The notes under the pieces: generated by a model
The model's database searches: none
What the model was told of the DNA's origin: nothing
Seen by the model: the letters and a program-made list of their open reading frames with translations, nothing else
Translations under genes and position numbers: made by a program
In this document: piece after piece, positions 51,463 through 60,818 of the stretch
Layout of the letters: every line of letters begins with the position of its first letter
How positions within the stretch are numbered: position 1 is the first letter of the stretch
NCBI RefSeq assembly: GCF_000010665.1
Contig: NC_012796.1
Coordinates: forward strand, 1,736,001-1,800,000
DNA length: 64,000 nucleotides
Origin: Solidesulfovibrio magneticus RS-1
GTDB lineage: Bacteria; Desulfobacterota; Desulfovibrionia; Desulfovibrionales; Desulfovibrionaceae
Reading direction: 5' to 3'

Positions 51463-52964
51463 CCCCGTTCCCCTTCATACGGAAAGACCATGGTGAAGGT
51501 CGTGCCCCTTGTTTCGGGGGACATGACCGTGATCCAGCCGCCGTGCTCCTCAACGATGCGGCGCACGATGGCCAGCCCCAGGCCCGAGCCTTCGCCCTTG
51601 GTGGTGAAAAAGGGCTGGAAGACGCGGTCAATAAGCGGCGGCGGGATGCCCGGGCCGTCGTCGGACACCCGCAGGGCCACCACCCGGCCGTAGGGTTCGA
51701 TGACGCCGGTTTCCTCGCGGATGACGATGGAGCCGCCCTCGACCATGGCTTCGCAGGCGTTGAGCACGAGGTTGACCAGAGCTTCCTTGAGCTGGTCCGG
51801 GTCGGCGCTGATTTCCGGCAGCCGGCGCGAACGCTCCACGGTCACCGACACGTCGTAGGACTCCAGGCGATGGCGCAGCAGGGTCAGCGTCGTATCGACC
51901 ACCGCCGACAGGCTCACGGGCTGGGCCACGAGCTTGGGCGGCCGGGCGAATTCCAGGAAATTGCGCACGATGGTGTCGATGTGGCCGATCTCCTCGGCGA
52001 TGACCTCGAAGTCCTCCTGCTGGGAAGCGTCGAGCTTGAGTCCGCGCTCCAGGGAAAACAGGCGCATTTTGACCGAGGTGAGGGGATTGCGGATGGTATG
52101 GGCCACGCCGGCGGCCAGTTTGCCGGCCATGGCCAGCTTTTCCGATTGCATCAAATGGTCGCGGCTTTGCTCCAGATCCAGATGGGCCTGGTCCACGTCC
52201 TTTTCCAGGTCGCGGAACTTCTGGCCGATGGCCTTGACCTCGTCGGACAGGCCGGCGGCCACGTCCTTGCCGGCCTCGCCCCAGGCCAGGCGGCGGATGG
52301 GGTCGAGGATCTGGCCGACCAGGACGTAGGCCAAAAAAAAGCCCAGGCTGGCGTTTAAAACTACGCCCATGACGGCCACGCCCATGACCAGATCGGTGCG
52401 CTCCAGATAGACTTGGCTCGTGTGGCGCATGCGCTCGCGGTAGTAGGCCTTGTAGCGGTCGCAGCGTTCGCGCAGGCCGTCGAAGTCCTCGCGCAGGCCC
52501 CAATGCTGTTTCTTGGCGTCGTCGGCCCGGTCCTGCCGGTACAGGGCGATGACGCCGTCCTTGGCGTCGGCGTAGCGCCGGTAGGCCAGGGCGATGTCCT
52601 CGACCAGGGCGCTGGCTTCGGGGTTGGTCCGGTCCTCGCCGATGCGGTCCAGCCAGAGTTCGAAGGCGCGCCGGCTCTCGTCGAGCTTGGCCAGCCAGGC
52701 CGGGTCCTGGCTCAGGTAATAATAGGTGGCGTAGCCTTTTTGGTTGAGCAGGGCGTTTTCCAGCTCGTGGGCGGCGGTCAGGGCCGCCAGATCCTTGTCG
52801 GCCGTGGTGGTGTAGAGGTCCCGGGCCATGGAGGCATAGAGGATCATGATGACCGGCCCGACCATGTTGACCAGAAGCAGGCCGCCCAGGAGCAGGTAGA
52901 CCCGGGCGCGCAGCCCGAGCTTGGCGGTCAGGGATTTGCGGGATTTGGCGGAGGCGTTTGGCAT
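51447..52964 (-). CDS. NtrB-like membrane sensor histidine kinase
   Basis: The 505-residue kinase has a membrane helix near the N-terminus (VYLLLGGLLLVNMVGPVIMILYA, residues about 22-44), an extracytoplasmic helical sensor of about 145 residues, a second helix (LVMGVAVMGVVLNASLGFFLAYV, about residues 195-218), and a coiled coil. The HisKA segment carries the phospho-acceptor in AAGVAHTIRNPLTSVKM; the HATPase has VLNACEAM, SDDGPGIP and GSGLGLAIV. It should phosphorylate the overlapping NtrC-type regulator. The sensor has no recognised family; helical bundles like this are common in four-helix-bundle receptors. The start at 52964 has a weak ribosome-binding site. Confidence 0.93.
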
Positions 52965-53308
52965 GGCTGGCGGGGAAGGCCCTTGGTTGCGCAGGGTTGC
53001 CCGTCGGCGGCGGTCGCGGACGGGAGCGGACGCCGACAGTCCTAGCGCGGCCAGGGCCGGCTGGCAATGACCGGGCCGGAGCCGGGCGGGCGGCCTCGGG
53101 ACGCGACAACGCTTCGGTCCGGGATGTCGGGGCGGAGCAGGCCGGGACGGGGCAGGGCGGCCTAGGACCGGGGGGACGCAAAAACGCCCCGGCCTGGAGG
53201 GCCGGGGCGGAGGGAGCAAAAGGGCTGTCGCCACGGTCACGGCGGCACGAATCCGGTCTGTCGGGGCGCGCCTCATGCCGGGGCGCGTCTGCCGACAACC
53301 GTCGTCGT
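52965..53308. other. intergenic region between MCP and histidine kinase genes
   Basis: No gene is seen in these 344 bases. They contain the MCP terminator (53178-53211) and G+C-rich sequence upstream of the histidine kinase. The promoter of the kinase/NtrC pair should be here, but no clear sigma-70 or sigma-54 element was found. Confidence 0.4.
53178..53211 (-). terminator. rho-independent terminator of the chemoreceptor gene
   Basis: On the minus strand CGCCCCGGCC pairs with GGCCGGGGCG around CTCCA and is followed by TTTTT, 98 bases after the chemoreceptor stop. Confidence 0.82.
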
Positions 53309-55366
53309 TCAGGAAGGCAGGGCCTTCTTGCCGGACCGTGCGCCGGGCAGGGCTTTCACGCCGGAGCGCGCCTCGGGCAGGGCGGCTGGCCCGCCGCAGG
53401 CGTCGCCGCCCAGGGTCACGATGAGCCGGCCCAGCTCCTCGGCCATGGCGGCCAGGGCATGGGCGGCCCGGCTGGTGGCCTCGACCCCGGCCACGTTGTC
53501 CTCGGCCACGCCGCTGATTTCGGTGATGGCCCGGCTGATCTGCTCCGAGGCGGCGGACTGTTCCTCGGCCGAGGCGGCGATGGACTGGACCGCGCCGCTG
53601 GTGGCGTCGGCGTTGCCGACAATGGCCAGAATGGCCTGGCCGGAACGGCCGGCCAGGGCGTTGGCCTCGGTGACGGCGGCAACGGCCTCATCCATGCCGC
53701 GGATGTTGCGGCCGGCGGCCTCCTGGATAGCCCGGATGCGCGATTCCACTTCCTTGGTGGCCACCATGGTCTTTTCGGCCAGCTTGCGTACCTCGTCGGC
53801 CACCACGGCAAAGCCGCGCCCGGCATCGCCGGCCCGGGCCGCCTCGATGGCGGCATTGAGCGCCAAGAGGTTGGTCTGGTCGGCGATGTCGTTGATGACG
53901 CCGACCACCTCGCCGATGGATTGGGCTTCCTGGCCGAGATGGCCCATGTCGCCCTTGAGCGCCACGGCGATGCCGTTGACGGCGGTCATGGACTCGCCGG
54001 CTTGCTTGACCACCTCGGCCCCGGCCACAGCGTTGTCGCGGGTGGTTTCGGCGTTTTTGGCGGCTTGGCCGGCATTGGCGGCGATTTCAAGGATGGTGGA
54101 ATTCATCTGCGTGACGGCCGAGGCGGTCTCGTCCACCCGGCGGCGCTGGAGTTCGACGCCGGCCGCCGACTGTTCGGTCTGGCTGGAGAGTTCCTGGGCC
54201 GCGCCGGAAAGCCGGCGCGAGATGTCGGCGGCCTGTTCGGCCACGGTCTTCATGCAGGATAAGGTCTTGGCCAGTTCCTCTTCCTTGCGCATGGCCTCGC
54301 GCATGGCCTCCTCGGCGGCCTGGGCGCTGCGTGCGGCCTCGGCCTGCTTCTCCTCGACTTGGCGCATCTGGACTTTCAGGTTGTCCACCATGGCCGTGGT
54401 GTCGTCGCGCAGGGCGGCGAATTCGGCCTCGAAGCGGCCGGCGGGCTTGGCCTCCAGGTCGCCCGAGGCCACCTTGCGGGAGTAGGCTCCCAGGGCGGCC
54501 AGGGAATTGGAGATGCCGCGCACGATCCATAGGATGACCAGCAGCACGACCACGGCCAGGCCGACTTCCACGGCGACCTGGGCCCGGTCAACGATGTCGT
54601 CGGTTTCGTGGCGCTTGTCGGCGTAATGCTTTTCGATCTTCTCGAAGGGCGGCATGAGCTTGCGGCCGCTTTCCACCATGGCCGCCGTCACCTGCTTGGC
54701 CTTGGCCGAAGCATCGACATAAGCCATGAAGCTGCGCTGGTAGGCGTCGATGACGGCGTCAAAGCCCTTTTTCTGGGCGGCAGAGAGGTCTTCGGCGGCG
54801 GCGACCATAGCGTGGAGCTTTTTCACGCCGTCCTGGACCTTGACGACGTAGGAGGTCTCGTCACGCAGCTGCCAGTTTTTTTCGTGGCGGCGGATGGTGA
54901 GCAGCAGGATCTGGAAATCCTTGTCGGCGATGGGGGCGAATTTGTCGTCGAGGTCCCGGGCGGCGTAGACGAAATCCCGCATGATGCCTTCATGCTCGGT
55001 GAAGCCCTTGGCTTTTTCGATGGCGGCCAGCTCGTCAAAGCTTTTTCCGTAGGCGGTCAGCTCGGCCAGGGCTTGCCCGGCCTCGCCGGCCAGGGTGTTG
55101 TCGCGGCGCAGGATGTCCTCGACATTGGCCCGCACCTTGCCGATGTGCTGGCTGACGGCGCTTACGGTGGACGGGTCGTGGCGCAGCAGGAAATTTTTCT
55201 CCTCCCGGCGAACTTGCAGCACTTCCACGTAGGCGTTGGCCGCCAGCTCTTCCAGGTTCTGGTAACGCTCGGTGTAATGGCTACCGACCTGATCCGCCGC
55301 GAACAGGCAGGCAAACCCCAGGACGCATACGCCTAGCAGCAGGTACAACTTGCTCCGCACTCCCAT
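53309..55366 (-). CDS. methyl-accepting chemotaxis protein
   Basis: The 685-residue receptor has an N-terminal helix ([20 protein letters not shown]), a periplasmic helical-bundle sensor of about 245 residues, a second helix ([22 protein letters not shown], about residue 268), HAMP, and the long signalling coiled coil. Its hairpin tip reads [23 protein letters not shown], the universal CheA/CheW contact. The ligand is unknown. The C-terminus ends in an imperfect repeat ([10 protein letters not shown] / [10 protein letters not shown] / ALPS). ATG at 55366 is used, with GGAG six bases upstream; a GTG four codons earlier lacks a site. It lies 3 kb from the stator genes. Confidence 0.95.
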   Translation of the reverse strand: MGVRSKLYLLLGVCVLGFACLFAADQVGSHYTERYQNLEELAANAYVEVLQVRREEKNFLLRHDPSTVSAVSQHIGKVRANVEDILRRDNTLAGEAGQALAELTAYGKSFDELAAIEKAKGFTEHEGIMRDFVYAARDLDDKFAPIADKDFQILLLTIRRHEKNWQLRDETSYVVKVQDGVKKLHAMVAAAEDLSAAQKKGFDAVIDAYQRSFMAYVDASAKAKQVTAAMVESGRKLMPPFEKIEKHYADKRHETDDIVDRAQVAVEVGLAVVVLLVILWIVRGISNSLAALGAYSRKVASGDLEAKPAGRFEAEFAALRDDTTAMVDNLKVQMRQVEEKQAEAARSAQAAEEAMREAMRKEEELAKTLSCMKTVAEQAADISRRLSGAAQELSSQTEQSAAGVELQRRRVDETASAVTQMNSTILEIAANAGQAAKNAETTRDNAVAGAEVVKQAGESMTAVNGIAVALKGDMGHLGQEAQSIGEVVGVINDIADQTNLLALNAAIEAARAGDAGRGFAVVADEVRKLAEKTMVATKEVESRIRAIQEAAGRNIRGMDEAVAAVTEANALAGRSGQAILAIVGNADATSGAVQSIAASAEEQSAASEQISRAITEISGVAEDNVAGVEATSRAAHALAAMAEELGRLIVTLGGDACGGPAALPEARSGVKALPGARSGKKALPS

Positions 55367-55564
55367 CGCATCCTCCACGGTTAGGCAAACCCGCCGTCGT
55401 CATCGCGGCGACATGTCGTGCTTTCTATACTACAAAAGGCTGAAAGTCATGAAATATCAACCATGCAAGGCCGGGGCCAAGGATTGATTCGGCGTAAATG
55501 TCACGAATCGCGGTCCGGGACATGTCGAATCATCAGGAGGAGGCGCGCCGTGGGGTGTGGCAGG

Positions 55565-55597
55565 TGTCAGCTTATTTGACAGGTTGTCAAAGGCGAG
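55565..55597. repeat. TGTCAGCTT element, copy 2
   Basis: TGTCAGCTTATTTGACAG followed by GTTGTCAAAGGCGAG, containing TGTCA-N7-TGACA. It matches the copy at 49753 at 24 of the first 28 bases. It lies 198 bases upstream of the chemoreceptor start and just after the hydrolase stop codon. Confidence 0.55.
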
Positions 55598-55627
55598 CGG
55601 CGTTTGTCGCGACGCGGTGACGAAAGA

Positions 55628-56596
55628 TCAAGGCTGCTTGCGCTGCGCGTCAGGGCAAGGGCGGCGGGCAATAAAATCCACCACGGCGGCGGACAGGGCA
55701 TCGGGGAACTGGTGCATCATCCAGTGGGAGCCGTTTTCCAGGACTTCCAGCCTGACATTCGAGCCGGGCACGGCGGCGTAGCTGTCCCGAAGGGCTTCGG
55801 ACAGCCGAAGCGGACACACCCAGTCGTCGCTGCCGGCCAGGATCAGCACCGGCGGCGAGGTTTTGCCAAGCCGGCCGGCCAGGCCCGGCCAGCCCAGCAT
55901 GGCTGCGTACTGCCGGGACACGGCGGCCAGGTCCAGCGGGCGCGTCCGTGGCCTGACCCGGCCCGCCGCCTCGGGATGGGCCGCGCTCCAGGCGGCGGGA
56001 AACATGCTGGCCAGGATGTCCTCCGGTCCCATGGCCCCGAGCCGGTCGGCGGCGGGCCGCACCGAAGCGAACTCGCCGGAGGTGCCCAGAAGCGTCAGGG
56101 AACAGACCGCCTCCGGCCGAGACAGGGCGATTTCCTGGGCCACCATGCCGCCCATGGACCAGCCGAGGATGTGGGCTTTTTCGATCTCCAGACCGGCCAT
56201 AGTTCGGACCACGTCATCGGCCATGGAGGCCAGCGAGATGTCCGCCGCCTCGCCCAAGGGCGTTTCGCCCATGCCCCGGTAGTCCAAAAGCACCAGCCGG
56301 TGGCCTCGGGCCAGGGCGTCTATCAAGCCCGCGTCCCACATTTCCTTGGTCATGGCGTAGCCCGTCAGCAGGACCAGGGTCGGCCCCTGGCCCATGACCA
56401 AACTGTCCAGGGGCCTGTCCGGCGAGGCGGCGAGGTGATGCGGGGCGGCTGTGGCGTCGGCCCCAAGGGATTCGGCGGCGGTCTGGGACGGTTGCGCCAG
56501 GGCCTGGCCGGTCGCCGTCAAAAGGAGCAAGGCCAGCCATATGAGGCCGGCGGCAATAGCGTGTTTTGGTCGTTTGACAAGGCGTGCGGTCGTCAT
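55628..56596 (-). CDS. exported alpha/beta-hydrolase
   Basis: The 322-residue protein has an N-terminal hydrophobic signal (IAAGLIWLALLLLTATGQALA) and an alpha/beta-hydrolase fold: oxyanion region LVLLTGYAM, nucleophile elbow GWSMGG (about residue 150), acid region LAGSDDWV, and catalytic His in NGSHWMMHQFP. Family members include esterases, haloperoxidases and dehalogenases; nothing here selects a substrate. The ATG at 56596 has GGTGAAG only, a weak site. It is monocistronic by spacing. Confidence 0.85.
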   Translation of the reverse strand: MTTARLVKRPKHAIAAGLIWLALLLLTATGQALAQPSQTAAESLGADATAAPHHLAASPDRPLDSLVMGQGPTLVLLTGYAMTKEMWDAGLIDALARGHRLVLLDYRGMGETPLGEAADISLASMADDVVRTMAGLEIEKAHILGWSMGGMVAQEIALSRPEAVCSLTLLGTSGEFASVRPAADRLGAMGPEDILASMFPAAWSAAHPEAAGRVRPRTRPLDLAAVSRQYAAMLGWPGLAGRLGKTSPPVLILAGSDDWVCPLRLSEALRDSYAAVPGSNVRLEVLENGSHWMMHQFPDALSAAVVDFIARRPCPDAQRKQP

Positions 56597-56729
56597 GGCT
56601 TCACCAATAGAGTGGATGTCGGAAGTGAGATTGGATAACCGGGCTTTCAAAAGGACGCCGCCTTTCGGAAGCCGCGGCAACGGTGGTTCCTCTTAAAGGC
56701 GAACCACCCTGTATCACTTTTCCCGTCGA

Positions 56730-56790
56730 GGGGGTCCGGGGGGATCATCCCCCCGGTGGGTCCAGGGCAAAGCCCTGGCCGCCGGAGGCG
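56730..56790 (-). repeat. family A intergenic repeat, copy 7 (composite, two hairpins)
   Basis: In minus orientation CGCCTCCGGCGGCC leads to a first hairpin (CAGGGC-TTT-GCCCTG), the linker GACCCAC, a second hairpin (CCGGGGGGAT-GATCCCCCCGG) and ACCCCC. GAAGAGGGAA precedes the head. It has the same two-arm plan as the copy at 38587. Confidence 0.78.
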
Positions 56791-56817
56791 TTCCCTCTTC
56801 AACGATTTTACATGTCC

Positions 56818-57843
56818 CTAGGGACTGACCAGGATGACGACGCGGCGGTTTCTGGCCTGGTTTTCCGGGATGGACCGGCCGGCCGGATCGGTGTTGGGGG
56901 CCACGGGCTGGGTGTCGGCCAGGCCTTCCACGCGCAGGTGGTCGCGGGCCACGCCGTGGTCGATGAGGAACCGGGCCACCCGGCTGGCCCGGGCCGAGGA
57001 CAGCTCCCAGTTGCTGGGGTAGAGCCAGGATTCCATGGGTAGGTTGTCGGTGTGGCCTTCGACGGTCACTTTGTAGGGTGTGCCAGCCAGGGTGGCGGCG
57101 ATGTCGCGCAAAAGCGGAATGCCGCCGGGTTTGACCTCGGCGCTGGCCAGATCGAAAAAGGCCGCGCCGCGAAGGTTGAGTTCCACGCCGTTGTCCCGGG
57201 GCCGCACTTCCACGGCTCCGGCCGTGACGTCGAGCTTGCCGGAGAGTTCCTTGCGGATGTCGTCGAGGCTTTTGCGGGTCGGGCCGGTGCGTTCCTCGCC
57301 GGGTTTGGGAGCTTTTTCGGCCGTGGCGTCGGCCGTGGCGTCGGCCTTGGCCGGTTCGGTCCCCTTGGGCTGTTCGCCGGGTTTGGCCGCCTCGGGCGTC
57401 TTGGCCGGCTCTCCGGGCTTGGTCGGTTCAGCCGCCTTGGCCGGCTCTTGCGGCTGGCCGGGGTGGGGCTCGCCGAGTTTCGAGGCGTCGGCCGCCTGGG
57501 GCCCCTGGGCCGGCTGCTCATAGAGCGGCGCGGGTTCCCGGGACAGGGTCGTGTGGCTGACCTTGGAGCGCACTTGCGGCTTTTCAAAGGGCAGGGGCGG
57601 TGGGGCGGTTTTGTCCGTCACCGGCGCGGTCTCGGCTGTTTTTTTCTTGGGCGCGGGCTTTTCCTGGACCATGGCCTGCTGCATGGAGTCGGCCACGCGC
57701 TCGTAGCGGTTGAGGTCCACGTGGGACACGGCCACGATGAGCAGGAAAAAGCACAACAGCAGCGTCATCATGTCGGCCAGGGAGATGGGCCAAAGGTCCT
57801 CGTCCTCGTGACGGCGCTTGCGCAGATCGGACAGCTTGAACAT
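56818..57843 (-). CDS. motB: flagellar motor stator protein MotB
   Basis: The 341-residue protein has a charged cytoplasmic N-terminus, a single membrane helix with the proton/cation-binding Asp at its start (SLADMMTLLLCFFLLIVAVS, Asp about residue 24), a long Pro/Lys/Glu-rich periplasmic linker, and a C-terminal OmpA-like peptidoglycan-binding domain (VTVEGHTDNLPM, SSARASRVARFLIDHG, NQARNRRVVILV). With MotA it forms the torque-generating stator. The linker (about residues 60-190) is long and low in complexity. It starts six bases after motA. The ATG at 57843 has a weak site, consistent with translation coupled to motA. Confidence 0.94.
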   Translation of the reverse strand: MFKLSDLRKRRHEDEDLWPISLADMMTLLLCFFLLIVAVSHVDLNRYERVADSMQQAMVQEKPAPKKKTAETAPVTDKTAPPPLPFEKPQVRSKVSHTTLSREPAPLYEQPAQGPQAADASKLGEPHPGQPQEPAKAAEPTKPGEPAKTPEAAKPGEQPKGTEPAKADATADATAEKAPKPGEERTGPTRKSLDDIRKELSGKLDVTAGAVEVRPRDNGVELNLRGAAFFDLASAEVKPGGIPLLRDIAATLAGTPYKVTVEGHTDNLPMESWLYPSNWELSSARASRVARFLIDHGVARDHLRVEGLADTQPVAPNTDPAGRSIPENQARNRRVVILVSP

Positions 57844-57849
57844 GGCGGC

Positions 57850-58653
57850 CTAGGCGTCCTGGCCGAAGCCTTCGCCGGCTTCGGCGCGGTCGATGGAGGC
57901 CCAGCGGCGCGGCGGCAGATAGGCCTTGAGCTTGTCCAGCACGATGGCGGCCGGGGTCTTGTCCTTGATAAACAGCGTGCCGTCGCGAATGACGCACATG
58001 AGGATCACGCGCTCCTCGATGCGCTTTTCCACCTTGATGGCGATGGGCAGGAAAATGAGGTTGGACAGCAGGATGCCGTACAGGGTGGTGGTCAGGGCCA
58101 CGGCCATGTGGGCGCCGAGGTTGCCCAGGCCCACGCTCATGGACTGCATCATGCCGATAAGGCCGATAAGCGTGCCGATGATGCCGTAGGCCGGGGCCAG
58201 CTTGGCCATGGTGCGGTAGATGCCGGCTGAGGACAGCTCCTGCTGGTAGGTCTGCTCGATGCGGGTGTCGAGGATTTCCTTGATCTCTTCGCGGGAATAG
58301 CCGTCCACGAGCATTTGCACGGCGTTTTGCAGGAATTCGTTTTCGATGCCGGGCAGGGCCTGTTCCAGATGGATCTTGCCCCGGCTGGAGGCCTCCCGGG
58401 CGATGGAGACGATGGCCTCGATGTAGTGGTCGGTGGGCAGTTCCTCGCGCTTGAGCGCCGTGAGAAACGTGCTCGACACCCGCATCACTTCCTTGAGCGG
58501 AAAGCAGATGAAGGTGGAGGCGAGCGTGCCGCCAAGGACGATGGCCAGGCCTGGAAAATTGACAAACACTCCGGCGCTGTCCGTGGACAGGTAGGTGGCA
58601 AATCCCAGGATGGCGACGCCGAAGACGATGCCGATGACGGTGGCGATGTTCAC
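57850..58653 (-). CDS. motA: flagellar motor stator protein MotA
   Basis: The 267-residue protein has four hydrophobic segments (AILGFATYL; FPGLAIVLGGTLASTFICFPL; the pair LAPAYGIIGTLIGLIGMMQ and MAVALTTTLYGILLSNLIFLPI) and a cytoplasmic loop rich in charged residues (KREELPTDHYIEAIVSIAREASSRG), where MotA meets the rotor protein FliG. GTG at 58653 is the start; AAGGGACTC precedes it. It overlaps the stop of the upstream cNMP/FliG-like gene by four bases (GTGA), which ties the synthesis of the three proteins together. PomA-like PF01618 motifs are clear. Confidence 0.93.
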   Translation of the reverse strand: MNIATVIGIVFGVAILGFATYLSTDSAGVFVNFPGLAIVLGGTLASTFICFPLKEVMRVSSTFLTALKREELPTDHYIEAIVSIAREASSRGKIHLEQALPGIENEFLQNAVQMLVDGYSREEIKEILDTRIEQTYQQELSSAGIYRTMAKLAPAYGIIGTLIGLIGMMQSMSVGLGNLGAHMAVALTTTLYGILLSNLIFLPIAIKVEKRIEERVILMCVIRDGTLFIKDKTPAAIVLDKLKAYLPPRRWASIDRAEAGEGFGQDA

Positions 58654-59852
58654 GAGGCGAGTCCCTTGGCGGCCTTGATGCGGTCGAGCAGTTCTTGTTC
58701 CACGGCGGCGGCCTCGCCCTCGTCGAGGGCGGCCATGGCGGCGGCTTCCTCGCGCACGATGCCGGCAATTTTTTTGGAGAGCGTCTTGTAGATCTTGTCC
58801 CGGGCGGCTTCTCCGGCCATGGCCGCCAGCACCGCCACCTTGTGAAAGCCCATGGTCGAGAGAATTTCTTCCAGGGTCGCGGCGTCCACGGCCACGATGT
58901 CGTCCACGCTTTCGAGGTCGGCGGCGGTCAGGCGCGGTCGGCGGGCCTGCTTGAAATACTCCTGGCCCATGGACTCGATGAATTCCCGGGCGGCGGATTT
59001 GTGGAAGAAAAAGAGCTTTTCGGGAATCTCGCCGTAGCCGATCTTTTTGAGGATCACCTCGGGCGTGCCGCCGGCTTCCCGGGAAAAATCGGCCAGATCG
59101 CAAAATTCCAGATCCACGCCCACGGCCTTGGCGTTGGCGTCGTCGCGGGAGAGATTCTTCGCCACGGCCAGAAATTTCTCGGGATCGGGCAGGCGCAGAC
59201 GGCGGTCCTTGATGAAGCTCGGCCCGGGTTTGGTCTTGCCCAGGAGGTTCGTGCGCGGGAAATGGCCTTTGACCTCGGTGACTGACACGAGGTGCAGTTT
59301 TTTGAGGCGCTCGAAAATGGCGTCGATCTCGATCTGGCTGAGAAGGATGATGTCCTTGATGGTCCGGGACACCTCGGCGTAGTCGAGTTCGGCTTTGTCC
59401 CCGCGTCCGGCCGCCTGCCAGGCCAGGTGGACGATGCGGCACACGGCCAGAAACGGGTCGCCCGACGGCCGGTCCGTGACCTGGGCGGCCAGGGCCTGGA
59501 CGCGCTCGGCCAGATAGCCGGCCAGCAGTTGCACCGGACGGGGGCTTTTGAGCAGCATGGTCTGGATGAGACGTTTGTCGCAGGCCAGGGCCTCGACGTA
59601 TTCCACGGCCTCGGCCGTGCTGGCTCGCGGCTCGGCCGTGACCACGCCCATCTCGCCAAACATCTCGCCCGGGCCGCGTTCGCCCAGGCGCACGCGCTTG
59701 TTGCCGACCACGCGGTAGATGGAGACGCGGCCTTTTTTAACGACATAGGCCACGTCGCTGGCCTGTCCCTCGCGGAAGATGACGGTTCCCTTGGGGAAGG
59801 TGCGGACGGCCGAGTCGGCCTCGTCCTCGAAGCGGTCGATATCCTGGGGCAT
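58650..59852 (-). CDS. cyclic-nucleotide-binding protein with a FliG C-terminal-like domain
   Basis: The 400-residue protein has a cNMP-binding (CRP/PKA-type) domain at residues about 15-125 (FPKGTVIFREGQASDVAYVVKKGRV, LGERGPGEMFGEMGVVTAEPR) and a helical/winged-helix-like middle (DYAEVSRTIKDIILLSQIEIDAIFERLKKLHLV). Its last 90 residues align by eye with the FliG C-terminal domain: DAATLEEILSTMG, RDKIYKTLSKKIAGIVREEA, then EGEAAAVEQELLDRIK, matching FliG RSIQRLL, REKFLRNMSQRAADILRDDL and the following helix. The FliG torque charges are partly kept (R-E-E for R-D-D). It is translationally coupled to motA. The probable role is to link a second messenger to the stator or rotor. The start at 59852 has GAGGACGT. 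Confidence 0.78.
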   Translation of the reverse strand: MPQDIDRFEDEADSAVRTFPKGTVIFREGQASDVAYVVKKGRVSIYRVVGNKRVRLGERGPGEMFGEMGVVTAEPRASTAEAVEYVEALACDKRLIQTMLLKSPRPVQLLAGYLAERVQALAAQVTDRPSGDPFLAVCRIVHLAWQAAGRGDKAELDYAEVSRTIKDIILLSQIEIDAIFERLKKLHLVSVTEVKGHFPRTNLLGKTKPGPSFIKDRRLRLPDPEKFLAVAKNLSRDDANAKAVGVDLEFCDLADFSREAGGTPEVILKKIGYGEIPEKLFFFHKSAAREFIESMGQEYFKQARRPRLTAADLESVDDIVAVDAATLEEILSTMGFHKVAVLAAMAGEAARDKIYKTLSKKIAGIVREEAAAMAALDEGEAAAVEQELLDRIKAAKGLAS

Positions 59853-60020
59853 ACGTCCTCGCGTTGGCGGCCTCGGGCCGGTTGCGGACACACTACGGCC
59901 AAGGCCGGCCGAGTTCAAGGACGGCGGCCCGGCTGCGGTCAAGTTTGCCCGCCATGGCCCGTTTTACATCAAACGCCAAAGGCGGTATAGGACCGCCACA
60001 TTGTTCACGCGAGGTGCTGT

Positions 60021-60818
60021 GTGGCTCTTTCCGGCGCATGCCGCGACCTGACCATCCTGTCCGTCACCGAAGCCGGACCGGAAGGCGGGGCGCATGGCTG
60101 TTATTACATCGAACTGGCCAATCCCGGGCTTGGCTCGGCCGTGGCCGGCCAGTTCGTCATGGTCCGGCCGGCCTGCTTCGGCCAGGACCCGGTCTGGCCT
60201 CGTCCGTTTTCCATCTGCCGGCTGACCCCGGAGGCGCTCACCCTTTTTGTCCAGGTCTGCGGCCGGGGCACGGATGTCCTGTGCCGGCTGGTTCCGGGCG
60301 ACACGGTGACGGTCTGGGGACCGCTGGGCCAGGGATTTAGTCTGGAGCCGGACACGCCGACCTTGATGCTGGCCGGCGGCGTGGGTCTGGCCCCCTTTGT
60401 GGAATACGCCGCCACCCACCCGGCCCCGGCCAATCTGGATCTGGTCTTCGGCCATCGCCAGCCGCTGTCCTGCTATCCCTTTGCCGAGATGGCCGCTGTC
60501 GTCGGCCGGGCCCAGGCGTTTCAGGAAAATACTCCCGAGGATTTGCCCCGGTTCATTGAACTGCTGGAAACCAAAGTGGCCGAGTACGCCGGCGGACTCA
60601 TTGTCGCCTGCGGGCCGCGGCCGTTTCTCATGACCGTGGCCCGGCTGGCCCGGCGCTTCGGGGCCAGGGCCCAAGTGTCGCTGGAAAACCGCATGGCCTG
60701 CGGCGTGGGCGGCTGCCTGGGTTGCGTGGAGAAAAACGCCCTGGGCCAGTACGTGCAGACCTGCACCCAAGGCCCGGTTTTCTGGGTCGAGGAACTGCAG
60801 CTCTCGGAGGAGGCATGA
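60021..60818 (+). CDS. pyrK: dihydroorotate dehydrogenase electron transfer subunit PyrK
   Basis: The 265-residue protein has the ferredoxin-reductase fold: an FAD-binding barrel with RPFSICRLTPE (RxYS/T-like), a nucleotide-binding part with MLAGGVGLAPFVEYA, and a C-terminal 2Fe-2S site with cysteines in ACGVGGCLGCVEKN...TCTQGP. It passes electrons from dihydroorotate oxidation to NAD+. GTG at 60021 has GAGGTGC upstream. It overlaps pyrD by four bases (ATGA), giving the class 1B heterotetramer genes in the usual order. Confidence 0.94.
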   Translation: MALSGACRDLTILSVTEAGPEGGAHGCYYIELANPGLGSAVAGQFVMVRPACFGQDPVWPRPFSICRLTPEALTLFVQVCGRGTDVLCRLVPGDTVTVWGPLGQGFSLEPDTPTLMLAGGVGLAPFVEYAATHPAPANLDLVFGHRQPLSCYPFAEMAAVVGRAQAFQENTPEDLPRFIELLETKVAEYAGGLIVACGPRPFLMTVARLARRFGARAQVSLENRMACGVGGCLGCVEKNALGQYVQTCTQGPVFWVEELQLSEEA

